Origin: Haloarcula pellucida | GTDB lineage: Archaea > Halobacteriota > Halobacteria > Halobacteriales > Haloarculaceae | Direction of reading: 5' to 3' | Length of the DNA: 64,000 nucleotides | NCBI RefSeq assembly: GCF_014647235.1 | Contig: NZ_BMOU01000005.1 | Span: forward strand, 186,379-250,378 | Program-made: the position numbers and the translations under genes | The notes under the pieces: model-generated | The model's input: the letters and a program-made list of their open reading frames with translations, nothing else | Databases searched by the model: none | What the model was told of the DNA's origin: nothing | Shown: positions 42,377 to 50,431 of the stretch, piece by piece | Layout: each line of letters begins with the position of its first letter | Position numbering within the stretch: the first letter of the stretch is position 1

Positions 42377-43855
42377 ATGCGCCGCCAGTCTGTCGCCCTT
42401 CTGTGTGCCGTGACGCTCCTCCTCGCCGGGTGTCACGGGTTCGAGAGCAGCCTCGGCGCTCCCGAACAGCCGGCGACAGCGACGCCGACAGCGGACACGG
42501 TGTTCACGCTGGAACTCGTATCGAGCGGGAGCGGCGACAACGCCCACGCGAGCGAGACGGCCCGACCGGACCCCGAGACGGACGTCCGTGGCTGGGAGAA
42601 CGGGGTCTGGCACAACGAGACGCTGGCGGTGACCAGCGAGGACGGCCTCAACGAGAGCGAACGCGCCGCCGTCGTCGCCCGGTCGATGGCCCGCGTCGAG
42701 TTCGTCCGCGAACTGGAGTTCGAGCGGACGGTGGCCGTCGAGGTCATCTCCCGTGAGGCGTACCGCAATCGGACCGGCGGGAGCGACCCCGGCGAGTCGC
42801 TCCGCCGGTTCGACAACGCGAAGTTCGAGGCGCTGTTCCTCGTCGGCGAGGGCCGGGACTCTATCGCGGTCCAGCGGAGCGAACTCGGCGAGAGCGTGCT
42901 GGGGTACTACAGTCCCAGTCGCGAGGCCATCGTCCTCGTCTCCGACGCGGAGACGCCGACCGTCTCGGAGTCGACGCTTGCACACGAACTCGTCCACGCC
43001 CTGCAGGATCAGCAGTTCGGTCTCGACAGCGACGCCCGGACTCGCGATGCCGTACAGGGGTACAACGGCCTCGTCGAGGGCGACGCGGTGGCGACGACCG
43101 ATAGCTACACCGCTCGCTGTGGCGTCCAGTGGGAGTGTCTGTCGAGCGAACCCGGTGCAAGCGGCGGCGGCGACCGGCACTTCGGACTTGGCTTTCTCCT
43201 GTATTTCCCGTACAGCGACGGCACTGGGCTGGTCGACGACCGCCGGGAGCGCGGTGGCTGGGCGGCGGTGAACGACGCGTACGACGAGGCGCCCGACGGC
43301 GCTCGCGAGGTCATGGCCCCCGGCGAGTACCCCGACTGGGAGCCACGCGACGTGCAACTGGCCGACCGGTCGACCGACGAGTGGGAGCGAGTCAGGCCTT
43401 CGGGCCGCCCGGACTACGCCGTCGTCGGCCCCTCGGCCATCGCCGCGACGATGGCCTACACGCTCGCCGACGACTACAACGAGTCGGCCGTCGTCGCCCC
43501 CGACGAGGTGTTCAACTACGACGGGCGGTCACTCGACAGTGCCGACCCGTACGACTACGCCCTCCCCGCGACGACCGGATGGTCGGGCGGCCGGATGCAC
43601 GTCTACACGAACGGCACGGAGACGGCCTACACCTGGCGTACTGTCTGGTCGACCGAGCGCGACGCCGAGGCGTTCGCCCGGGCGTGGGCAGCCGTCCTCA
43701 GCCACTGGGGCGGGACACGGACTGCCGACGGAACGTGGGTGCTGGCCGAGTCGAGTCCGTTCGCCGACGCCGTCGCCGTCCACGTCTCCGGCGACACGGT
43801 CACCGTCGTCAACGCGCCGACCGAGCGCGAACTGAACGAGGTCTACGATGCGTAA
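42377..43855 (+). CDS. Hvo_1808-family surface lipoprotein with HExxH motif, copy A
   Basis: The 492-residue exported lipoprotein has a signal peptide with lipobox LLLAGC (Cys about 19). The core contains SESTLAHELVHALQDQQFGL with HELVH at about 203-207, followed by GLVEGDA, whose Glu can be the third zinc ligand as in gluzincins. It is very acidic with many N-x-S/T sequons. The haloarchaeal family is known as Hvo_1808-type surface proteins; protease activity is predicted from the motif only. It overlaps the second copy by 8 nt. Confidence 0.88.
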   Translation: MRRQSVALLCAVTLLLAGCHGFESSLGAPEQPATATPTADTVFTLELVSSGSGDNAHASETARPDPETDVRGWENGVWHNETLAVTSEDGLNESERAAVVARSMARVEFVRELEFERTVAVEVISREAYRNRTGGSDPGESLRRFDNAKFEALFLVGEGRDSIAVQRSELGESVLGYYSPSREAIVLVSDAETPTVSESTLAHELVHALQDQQFGLDSDARTRDAVQGYNGLVEGDAVATTDSYTARCGVQWECLSSEPGASGGGDRHFGLGFLLYFPYSDGTGLVDDRRERGGWAAVNDAYDEAPDGAREVMAPGEYPDWEPRDVQLADRSTDEWERVRPSGRPDYAVVGPSAIAATMAYTLADDYNESAVVAPDEVFNYDGRSLDSADPYDYALPATTGWSGGRMHVYTNGTETAYTWRTVWSTERDAEAFARAWAAVLSHWGGTRTADGTWVLAESSPFADAVAVHVSGDTVTVVNAPTERELNEVYDA

Positions 43856-45176
43856 GGAACTACTACTCGCACTGACTGTCGTCCTCGCTGGCTGTACCGT
43901 CCCCGCCTTCGGCGGCAACGACCACCCCGACGCCCCGAACGGCGAGGACAGCATCGGTTGGGAGAACGGGTACTGGTACGACGACCCCGTCGACGTGACG
44001 ACCGACGACGGCCTCAACGAGAGCGAACGCGAGGCCGTCACCGCCCGGACGATGGCCCGCGTAGAGCGGATTCGGGACCGCGAGTTCACCGAGACGGTCC
44101 CCGTCGAGGTCGTCTCGCGGGCCGAGTACCGCAACCGTTCGCGGGGCAACGGCAGCGGTGCCGGCCCGCCCGAGGACCCGTGGAACGATCAAGTGTGGGA
44201 GTCGCTGTTGCTCATCGGCGAGGACTCGGGGAGCAGCGAGACCATCGACGACACGCTCTCGACCTCCGTGCAGGGCTTCTACTCGCCGAGTCGTGACGAG
44301 ATAGTCATCGTCAGCCCCACCGAGACGCCCCACATCGACCGGCGGACGCTGGCACACGAACTCGTCCACGCCCTGCAGGACCAGCAGTTCGGACTGAACG
44401 GGTCCGCCGAGACCCAAGACCAGCAGCTAGCCCGCGACGGCCTCATCGAGGGCGAGGCGAACTACGTCCAGGCACTGTATCAGCGACAGTGTGAGGGCGA
44501 CTGGAACTGTATCACCCGCCCCGACCGGAACAGTGGCGGTGGCGGTGGCGGCCCGCAGAACCCCGGGTTGTTCACGGTCATCTACCAGCCCTACGCGACG
44601 GGACCGTTCTTCATCGACGCCATCTACGACGACGGCGGGTGGGACGCCGTCGACGCCATCTACGACGAGTACCCGGAGAGCACCGAACAGGTCATCCACC
44701 CGAAGAAGTACCCCGACGAGGAGCCCGAGAACGTCACCGTCCCGGACCGCTCGAACGGCGAGTGGAACCGGTTCGACCACGACCCGGTGGCCGACACCGT
44801 CGGCGAGGCCTCTATCTTCGCGACGATGTACCACAACAACCAGACCGACGCCAACCGCTACCGCTACCAGAGCGAACCGTCGGCGGGGTGGGCCGGTGAC
44901 AGCGTCGTCCCCTACCACAACGGGTCGGGTGCCGGCGGCTACGTCTGGGTGAGCACGTGGGACTCCGAAAAGGACGCCCGCCAGTTCGCACAGGCCTATC
45001 GGGCCGCGCTGGTCGAGGAACACGGCGCGACCCAGCCACGGGCGAACGTCTACGTCGTCCCCGACCCAAGTCCCTTCGCGGACGCCTTCCGAATCAGCCG
45101 GTCTGGCGATACCGTCCGCATCGTCAACGGGCCGACCGTCGACGACCTCGCGGACATCCATCGGCCGCGCGGATGA
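43848..45176 (+). CDS. Hvo_1808-family surface lipoprotein with HExxH motif, copy B
   Basis: The 442-residue paralogue of the preceding gene has lipobox VVLAGC, HELVHALQDQQFGL (HELVH at 170-174) and GLIEGEA. Shared blocks include GWENGYWYDD versus GWENGVWHNE, DDGLNESEREAV, GFYSPSRDEIVIVS and the C-terminal SPFADAFRISRSGDTVRIVNGPT. A glycine run follows residue 225. The 8-nt overlap with copy A implies coupled translation, so the two lipoproteins may work as a heteromeric pair on the cell surface. Confidence 0.88.
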   Translation: MRKELLLALTVVLAGCTVPAFGGNDHPDAPNGEDSIGWENGYWYDDPVDVTTDDGLNESEREAVTARTMARVERIRDREFTETVPVEVVSRAEYRNRSRGNGSGAGPPEDPWNDQVWESLLLIGEDSGSSETIDDTLSTSVQGFYSPSRDEIVIVSPTETPHIDRRTLAHELVHALQDQQFGLNGSAETQDQQLARDGLIEGEANYVQALYQRQCEGDWNCITRPDRNSGGGGGGPQNPGLFTVIYQPYATGPFFIDAIYDDGGWDAVDAIYDEYPESTEQVIHPKKYPDEEPENVTVPDRSNGEWNRFDHDPVADTVGEASIFATMYHNNQTDANRYRYQSEPSAGWAGDSVVPYHNGSGAGGYVWVSTWDSEKDARQFAQAYRAALVEEHGATQPRANVYVVPDPSPFADAFRISRSGDTVRIVNGPTVDDLADIHRPRG

Positions 45177-45402
45177 GCGGACGACGAATCCCGCGACGAC
45201 GAGTATCGCGAAGGTCGGCGACCCACGCTGCCTGTCCCGCTCGGCCCGTCAGCGGGGCTGTGGCGTCCGGGCCGTAGTAGACAGTGACCGAGTCGCCAGC
45301 GTGGTATCTGGTCCAGCGTGCACGCAGCGCGACGGCGTCACCGATGCTATCAGTTAGCTGATTGCACAGATTCATATAGATCGAATTACATCTATAGTGT
45401 AG

Positions 45403-45600
45403 ATGCAACCGACGATGTCCGCATCAGCGACGGACCGAGACGAAGCGTCGTACGCCTGCCCCCTCTGTGACCACTCCGGGGAGACGGCAACGGACGTCTA
45501 CGTCCACCTGCAGGTCTCACACCGCAAGAGCGAGATAAGCGAGGCGCTCATCGAGGCGATTACCGACGACCGTACTCGGTCCGAACTCGCCGAACAGTAG
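45403..45600 (+). CDS. Small C2H2-type zinc-finger protein
   Basis: The 65-residue protein has a classic finger YACPLCDHSGETATDVYVHLQVSHRKSE (C-x2-C-x12-H-x4-H). ATG 45403 lies about 28 nt after a TATA-like TTCATATAG (45370-45378), suiting a leaderless mRNA; ATG 45415 is an alternative. Single C2H2 mini-proteins in haloarchaea regulate, for example, bacterioruberin and biofilm formation, so a regulatory role is plausible. The 226-bp gap before it shows no other gene. Confidence 0.8.
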   Translation: MQPTMSASATDRDEASYACPLCDHSGETATDVYVHLQVSHRKSEISEALIEAITDDRTRSELAEQ

Positions 45601-45690
45601 TCGAACGGCGCTGCGACCGCTATCGAACCAGTGTGACCGTGACGACCCGTGGACCGGGGTCCTTTTTGAACTACCTGCCGAAAGCGAGGT

Positions 45691-46857
45691 ATGAGCGAGG
45701 AGTTCGACGTCGTGCCGCCCGAGGCCATCCGAGAGGGGCGGGCGACCGACGCCTACTTCGACCGGACGATGGAGGCACTGGACCACGCCGGCAAGAACCC
45801 CGACGTGGTCGCAGAGGTGACGGCCAACCAGTTCGCTACCGGGACGTGGAAGCTACTGGCGGGGCTGAAAGACGCCGCCGGACTGCTGGCGGGGCGCGCG
45901 ATAGACGTCGACGCCCTCCCCGAGGGCCAACTGTTCGACGGCGGCCCAGTCATGCGAATTGAGGGCCCCTATCAGGAGTTCTGTCGGCTCGAGACGGCGC
46001 TGCTTGGCTTTCTCTCGCACCCGACCGGCGTAGCGACTCGGGCACTGGAAACCCGGCACGCAGCGCCCGACTCGACGGTGCTGTCGTTCGGTTCGCGGCA
46101 CGTCCACCCGTCGCTGGGCGCGATGATCGAGCGCTCGGCCCTGCTGGGCGGACTGGACGGCTTCTCGAACGTCGCCGCCGGCGACGTCCTCGGTCGCGAG
46201 GCCGGCGGAACGATGCCCCACGCGCTGGTCATCTGCTTCGGTCGAGGCCACCAAGAGGCCGCGTGGCGGGCCTTCGACGAAGCCGTCCCCGAAGAGACGC
46301 CCCGCATCGCGCTGACCGACACCTACTCTGACGAGGTGGACGAGGCCCTGCGGGCCGCGGCGGCGGTCGAGGACCTAGACGGCGTGCGCCTCGACACGAC
46401 CGGCTCTCGGCGCGGCGACTTCCGCTACATCGCCCGAGAGGTCCGCTGGACGCTGGACGCCCACGGCCACGAAGACGTGGACGTCTTCCTCTCGGGCGGC
46501 CTCGGCCCCGAACAGCTCCGGAATCTGCGGGACGTGGCCGACGGCTTCGGCGTCGGAAGCTACGTCTCGAACGCCGACCCGCTGGACTTCTCGCTCGACA
46601 TCGTCGAAGTCGACGACGAACCGGCCGCAAAGCGCGGGAAGTTGACGGGGAAGAAGTCGGTGTACCGGACCGCAGACGGCGGCCACCACGTCGGTCTCGC
46701 CGGCCGCGAGGGACCGGCAGACGCCGAGTCGCTCATGGAACCCCTGCTCCGGGACGGCGAACTAGTCCGCGAGTTCGACCTCGACGCGGCCATCGAGCGC
46801 GCCGCCGCCGACGCCGAGGCGGTCGGGTTTGCGAGCGAGAACCGCGAAGCGGAGTAA
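45691..46857 (+). CDS. pncB: Nicotinate phosphoribosyltransferase-like protein
   Basis: The 388-residue protein belongs to the NAPRTase family. Supporting features are TDAYFDRTMEAL, LFDGGPVMRIEGPYQEFCRLETALLGFLSHPTGVATRA (substrate and His-containing region), TRHAAPDSTVLSFGSRHVHP, and the phosphate-binding segments VFLSGGLGPEQLRNL and FGVGSYVSNA. It would make nicotinate mononucleotide from nicotinate and PRPP, complementing PncA at 41724-42296. Haloarchaeal members of this type can also be quinolinate-like relatives, so substrate is probable rather than certain. Confidence 0.88.
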   Translation: MSEEFDVVPPEAIREGRATDAYFDRTMEALDHAGKNPDVVAEVTANQFATGTWKLLAGLKDAAGLLAGRAIDVDALPEGQLFDGGPVMRIEGPYQEFCRLETALLGFLSHPTGVATRALETRHAAPDSTVLSFGSRHVHPSLGAMIERSALLGGLDGFSNVAAGDVLGREAGGTMPHALVICFGRGHQEAAWRAFDEAVPEETPRIALTDTYSDEVDEALRAAAAVEDLDGVRLDTTGSRRGDFRYIAREVRWTLDAHGHEDVDVFLSGGLGPEQLRNLRDVADGFGVGSYVSNADPLDFSLDIVEVDDEPAAKRGKLTGKKSVYRTADGGHHVGLAGREGPADAESLMEPLLRDGELVREFDLDAAIERAAADAEAVGFASENREAE

Positions 46858-46898
46858 CCCACCACTCGTCGCCGGCGGGATGACCGACGGTTTCTGAC

Positions 46899-47031
46899 GA
46901 CGACGCAACCGACTGTTGCTGCCAGTGACACAGCCGCCCAGTTTCTGCTGACGACGCAACCGACTGTTTCTGCCAGTGACACAGCCGCCCAGTTTCTGCT
47001 GACGACGCAACCGACTGTTTCCGCCGGTGAC
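46899..47031. repeat. 51-bp tandem repeat, about 2.6 copies
   Basis: The unit begins GACGACGCAACCGACTGTT at 46899, 46950 and 47001, giving an exact 51-bp period. Copies 1 and 2 are almost identical; copy 3 breaks off after CCGGTGAC. The unit length is a multiple of three, so open frames run through it on the minus strand, but they lack a plausible gene context. It lies in the 505-bp gap between the pncB-like gene and 47363. Confidence 0.85.
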
Positions 47032-47143
47032 GCAAACCGACTGGGTGGACTGAAAGGGGCCGGGCGGTCGCGTCGGAGAGAAGTCGCCTGCTCGACCACT
47101 ATCCGAGCGAGGCACGAGCGAGGATATGTCGGGCAGCGACCGC

Positions 47144-47256
47144 GACCGGTCGGGGGCTTTCGACATCACGGTTACGGAAACGCTCTCAGCGGACCGGTCG
47201 GGGGCTTTCGACAGCACGGTCACGGAAACGCTCTCAGCGGACCGTCCGGGGGCTTT
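47144..47256. repeat. 48-bp tandem repeat, about 2.4 copies
   Basis: Units start at 47144, 47192 and 47240 (GACCGGTCGGGGGCTTTC type), with an exact 48-bp period; the third is partial. It could be read in frame with the next gene as SGAFDITVTETLSADR repeats, but the conserved gene start is at 47363. Unit sequence is unrelated to the neighbouring 51-bp array. Confidence 0.85.
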
Positions 47257-47362
47257 CTACGCCGCTGGAGCGGTATCGCTGTCACACCGGACGAGCGGTT
47301 GTCCACGTTCGCAACCGAACCGAGTGACCGGGGTTAAGTTCACAGCGACGCTACGAGCGGAC

Positions 47363-47647
47363 ATGGCAGACCGCATCATGAAAGTCAACGCGTACACCAC
47401 CTTCGACCTGCTAGACGGCACGGTGGAGGGCCACGGCTTCGACGAGGAGGCGCTGGCGGTGCTGAACGTCACCGCACCCCGGAAGAACCCCGACCACGTC
47501 GAACTGCAACTGGAGATGGACAACACACAACTGGACGCGGTGAAGCCCCACGCCGACACGGTCACGCTCTCGGCGGCACAGGCCCGCGAACTCGCCGCCG
47601 AACTCGAAGAGTACGCGGAGAAAGTCGAGACCGCACAGTCCGAGTAG
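47363..47647 (+). CDS. Small conserved haloarchaeal protein (DUF6360-like)
   Basis: The 94-residue product starts at ATG 47363: MADRIMKVNAYTTFDLLDGT, then an acidic alpha/beta core and a C-terminal helix (AQARELAAELEEYAEKVETAQSE). I recall DUF6360 for such proteins; the function is unknown. The last 49 bp recur at 49101-49148 with two mismatches, beyond an AT-rich insert. An in-frame extension to 47126 through the 48-bp repeats is not part of the conserved protein. Confidence 0.82.
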   Translation: MADRIMKVNAYTTFDLLDGTVEGHGFDEEALAVLNVTAPRKNPDHVELQLEMDNTQLDAVKPHADTVTLSAAQARELAAELEEYAEKVETAQSE

Positions 47648-47683
47648 GGGCGTCGGGAAGGGGTTCTACCGTGCGCAGGCGAG

Positions 47684-48043
47684 TTACCGTGTTGCTGTGA
47701 CGCTTCGGGCAATCTTGTCGAGTCCCGCAAGTGCCGTGAGGAGCACACCGGCGACAAAGTAGTTCGCTCCTTGCACTTCCACGCCCCACAACCAGATGAG
47801 TGTCTGAACGAGAACGATAAACACGACGCCAGCGTACGCGAGGTACTTCTTAGACAATTTATAGTACAGCGAATAGAGTGCATAGATGCCGACCGCGTAG
47901 AAGACTCCAAAAAAGATGCCAGTCTGAAATGCAACGCTATCGAATCCGACATTGTAATGGATCAACAATCCACTCCCAATAGTTTCAGCTATTGGGCCGA
48001 TAAGTATACACAGCACCCACGGTGGATACTCCGAATCAGGCAT
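47684..48043 (-). CDS. Small membrane protein of AT-rich insert (candidate immunity protein)
   Basis: The 119 residues from ATG 48041-48043 (TTG 48052 possible) have four hydrophobic helices: about 7-28, 36-60, 66-88 and 92-110, with KLSKK and KIARSVTATR as basic loops. It lies 34 nt after the Tat-exported glycine-zipper gene on the same strand. Base composition is much more AT-rich than nearby genes. No family recognised. A small polytopic protein after a secreted membrane-active candidate is the usual place for an immunity function, but there is no direct evidence. Confidence 0.65.
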   Translation of the reverse strand: MPDSEYPPWVLCILIGPIAETIGSGLLIHYNVGFDSVAFQTGIFFGVFYAVGIYALYSLYYKLSKKYLAYAGVVFIVLVQTLIWLWGVEVQGANYFVAGVLLTALAGLDKIARSVTATR

Positions 48044-48077
48044 GAAATTCAAGTTTCAGGTGTTGTTTTAGATACTG

Positions 48078-48899
48078 TTATGGATTAGGTATAAATATAT
48101 GGCTGTCAGGCTTGACAGCGGTCGGAATCATTCCATCTGCATCTCGGTCGTTCCAGTATCCGGAGTACTGGTATCGTATCGCGGGAGCATAAGCCCCATA
48201 TCCACCGATGTCCTGATCAACAGCAGCAATAGTTGCCGTTTCAGTGTCATATCCCATCGAGATGAGGCCGCCAACGGCACCCCCAATAAACCCACCAAAG
48301 GCCGCACCAGCTGTACTCCCTTCTGGACCAACAATGCTTCCAACGAGAGTACCGAAAGCACCACCAACCGCCGCTCCGCCGACCACTGATAGTGGTTTGG
48401 TAGCATCAATTGTCCCACCAGCAAAGTAGTGCTCTGGATATCCACTAATCGATTGGCATTCTTGACCAATGGGGAAGTCGTAGGCATCCCACCGGTCAAT
48501 CCAATCCGGAGCAGAGGGTAACCGGCCGATATCTTGCGTTGTGACTCCGTCTTGGCGCATAGCTGCCTGGGTTGACTCGTCTACTCTGTCGAGTTTCAAC
48601 TGACCGTTCTCTACTGCTCCAACGAATCGGGTAGTAGTGTCTTCCTTTCTATCGTGTGCTGTTACGAGTACGGACTCTACTGTTGTCTGGCTAGTTGCGT
48701 TAACCCCATTATCTACCTGTGGTTCCACTTCAAACACCCAGCGGGACTTAGTTTGCCGAGGAGTGTGGGAGCGACGACCACGCTCAGTGCGGTTAGACGG
48801 AGCGCGTTCTCCGTTGGAGGCAGATACAGTACCTGAAACGGTAGTAATCCCGGCAGCGGCACCGACTTTTCGAAGGAAGCTTCGTCTGGTATTAGCCAT
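48078..48899 (-). CDS. Tat-exported glycine-zipper protein (halocin-like candidate)
   Basis: The 273 residues from ATG 48897-48899 (ATG 48908 adds three) begin with a twin-arginine signal MANTRRSFLRKVGAAAGITTVSG. After a basic polar stretch and a charged soluble part comes a long glycine zipper at about 170-213 (VVGGAAVGGAFGTLVGSIVG, then GAAFGGFIGGAVGGLISMG), typical of pore-forming bacteriocins and other membrane-inserting peptides. The C-terminal 60 residues are Tyr/Asp-rich. Some halocins are processed from Tat-exported precursors of similar size. A bacteriocin role is inference; an outer lipid-interacting structural protein is the alternative. The codon use is AT-rich, unlike the neighbours. 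Confidence 0.75.
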   Translation of the reverse strand: MANTRRSFLRKVGAAAGITTVSGTVSASNGERAPSNRTERGRRSHTPRQTKSRWVFEVEPQVDNGVNATSQTTVESVLVTAHDRKEDTTTRFVGAVENGQLKLDRVDESTQAAMRQDGVTTQDIGRLPSAPDWIDRWDAYDFPIGQECQSISGYPEHYFAGGTIDATKPLSVVGGAAVGGAFGTLVGSIVGPEGSTAGAAFGGFIGGAVGGLISMGYDTETATIAAVDQDIGGYGAYAPAIRYQYSGYWNDRDADGMIPTAVKPDSHIFIPNP

Positions 48900-48908
48900 C
48901 GTAGGCAT

Positions 48909-49080
48909 ATTACATTAACTTCGGTACTGTCAAAAAAAAAGAGTTTACCAGTGAAACATTCATATTCAGTTACTTTTATCAGCTATGAGAAAAGGAGGTC
49001 TGTGACCATGAAATGGTATTCAAAGCGAGCTTTTGAAGCTGCATTTAATTATTAGTATTTGCTGAAGTGAGAAATAGTGA
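48909..49080. other. AT-rich spacer upstream of the Tat protein
   Basis: This has no gene. It contains an A9 run at 48934-48942 and sequences rich in TTA/TAA, markedly more AT-rich than the rest of the window. The promoter of the two-gene insert should lie here (minus strand), but no convincing single TATA box stands out. Confidence 0.5.
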
Positions 49081-49148
49081 TTTCTTCGGCGCAGACCTGC
49101 GAACTCGAAGAGTACGCGGAGAAAGTCGAAGCCGCACAGTCCGAGTAG
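49081..49148 (+). pseudogene. Duplicated 3' end of the 47363 gene (remnant)
   Basis: 49101-49148 repeats 47600-47647 with only two mismatches, ending in the same stop; upstream (49088-49100) it still resembles the older part with a 12-bp deletion. It would encode CELEEYAEKVEAAQSE. The AT-rich segment 47648-49080 is therefore bracketed by direct repeats of a gene end, as after a site-specific or recombination-mediated insertion, or it is the stump of a second paralogue. Confidence 0.75.
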
Positions 49149-49221
49149 AGCGCTTTCTTGCGGTTTGTCGGCGTGTGAACGACCCGGTGGTTCTTTGATG
49201 TGTCGCCACTTACCACGGGCC

Positions 49222-49521
49222 ATGTCGACCGACGCGCCCGGGAACCCCGCGGCACGGGAACTGGGGTACTGCCCGTGCTGTGGCTACCGGACACTACCGA
49301 AAGGACGGCCGGGGTCCTACGAGGTCTGCCCGGTGTGTCACTGGCTCGACGACCCGACCCAGTTCGGCGACGTCGACTGCGTCAGCGACACCAACCACGT
49401 CTCACTGGCGGCGGCGCGAGAGAACTTCCGCGAACACGGGGCCTGTGACCCCGACGAAGTCGAGTCCTGCGTCTCGCCCGACGGGTTCGACCGGGACCCC
49501 AACTGGCCGTACGACAGGTAA
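49222..49521 (+). CDS. CPCC-family cysteine-rich protein
   Basis: The 99-residue protein from ATG 49222 has YCPCCGYRTLPKGRPGSYEVCPVCHWLDDPTQ, two CxxC knuckles that define the CPCC family and should bind zinc. The C-terminal half (NHVSLAAARENFREHGACDP) is also family-typical. The function is unknown; homologues occur in bacteria too. The upstream in-frame extension starts within the remnant zone and is not used. Confidence 0.88.
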   Translation: MSTDAPGNPAARELGYCPCCGYRTLPKGRPGSYEVCPVCHWLDDPTQFGDVDCVSDTNHVSLAAARENFREHGACDPDEVESCVSPDGFDRDPNWPYDR

Positions 49522-49555
49522 ATCACTATTACCGACCGGTGGCAACGCGCCGGGT

Positions 49556-50431
49556 ATGGGCGAACAGCGACGGGCGGACATCTCGCCGGAGGAAGCGTTC
49601 GCGCTGGTGGGCCACGAACTCCGCATCAGCATCCTTCGAGCGCTGGGCGAGGCCGACGGCCAGCGGCTCTCGTTTTCGACACTGCGTGAGCGTATCGGTG
49701 AGCGTGACAGCGGGAAGTTCAACTACCACCTCTCGAAGTTGGAGGGGCGGTTCGTCGCGAAGACCGACCGAGGAGTGTACGCGCTGACCTACCCCGGTCA
49801 CCGAGTCGTCGATGCCATCCACAACGGCGCGTTCCACCGACAGGACGGCGTCGACGCCGAGCCAGTGTCGGGGTCGTGTCTCGACTGCGGGGGTGGGCTG
49901 GCATTTACCTACGACACGCTCGAAGGCGGTCGGGTCGCCTGCGTCGAGTGTGGGCGGCGGCATCTGCGTCACCCCTTCGACCCCGGCGGACTGGTCGACC
50001 GGAGCGGCGACGAGATCGGGCGCGTCTTCGACCGGGTGGCACGCAACACGTGGGCACAGGCACAGACAGACATCTGTCCGGTCTGTGCCGGACACGTCAG
50101 GCGGTGGCTCAGAACGGACGCACCACCGAAGGCCGTCGCCGTGCCGGGGCATCCCGTCACCGTCGGCTTCGACTGCCGGCAGTGTAGCTACCACGGGAAC
50201 GTCCCCACCGGGGTACTCCTGTTGTCACACCCGGCGGTACGGGGCTTCTGTTACGAGAACGGGGTCGACCTCCGGAGCGAACCGCTGTGGGAACTGCCGT
50301 TCGTCGTCGACCCGGACGCCGTCACGGTGCGCGACGACGACCCGTGGGAGGTGGCGGTGACCGTCGCCGTCGGGGACGAGGAGCGTGTGGCCGTCGTCGA
50401 CGAGACGCCGACGGTCACGGCGTTCGATTAG
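49556..50431 (+). CDS. ArsR-type winged-helix regulator with four CxxC motifs (DUF7351-like)
   Basis: The 291 residues from ATG 49556 start with a winged HTH (ISPEEAFALVGHELRISILRALGEADGQRLSFSTLRERIG...GKFNYHLSKLEGRFV). The rest carries CLDCGGG, CVECGRR, CPVCAGH and CRQCSYHG, enough for two zinc ribbons. Haloarchaea have many such regulators (I recall DUF7351); ligands are unknown. It begins 34 nt after the CPCC gene. The stop overlaps the convergent flavoprotein gene. Confidence 0.85.
   Translation: MGEQRRADISPEEAFALVGHELRISILRALGEADGQRLSFSTLRERIGERDSGKFNYHLSKLEGRFVAKTDRGVYALTYPGHRVVDAIHNGAFHRQDGVDAEPVSGSCLDCGGGLAFTYDTLEGGRVACVECGRRHLRHPFDPGGLVDRSGDEIGRVFDRVARNTWAQAQTDICPVCAGHVRRWLRTDAPPKAVAVPGHPVTVGFDCRQCSYHGNVPTGVLLLSHPAVRGFCYENGVDLRSEPLWELPFVVDPDAVTVRDDDPWEVAVTVAVGDEERVAVVDETPTVTAFD

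Noticed and set aside
46560-47099. Minus-strand frame with 17-residue repeats (AETVGCVVSRNWAAVSL)
   Set aside because: It exists only because the 51-bp unit is a multiple of three; it runs into the antisense of the pncB-like gene and has no start context or homology.
47126-47362. N-terminal extension of the 47363 protein through the 48-bp repeats
   Set aside because: The conserved protein starts at MADRIMKVNAY; the extension is repeat-derived and then basic and proline-rich, so it is treated as non-coding until peptides are seen.
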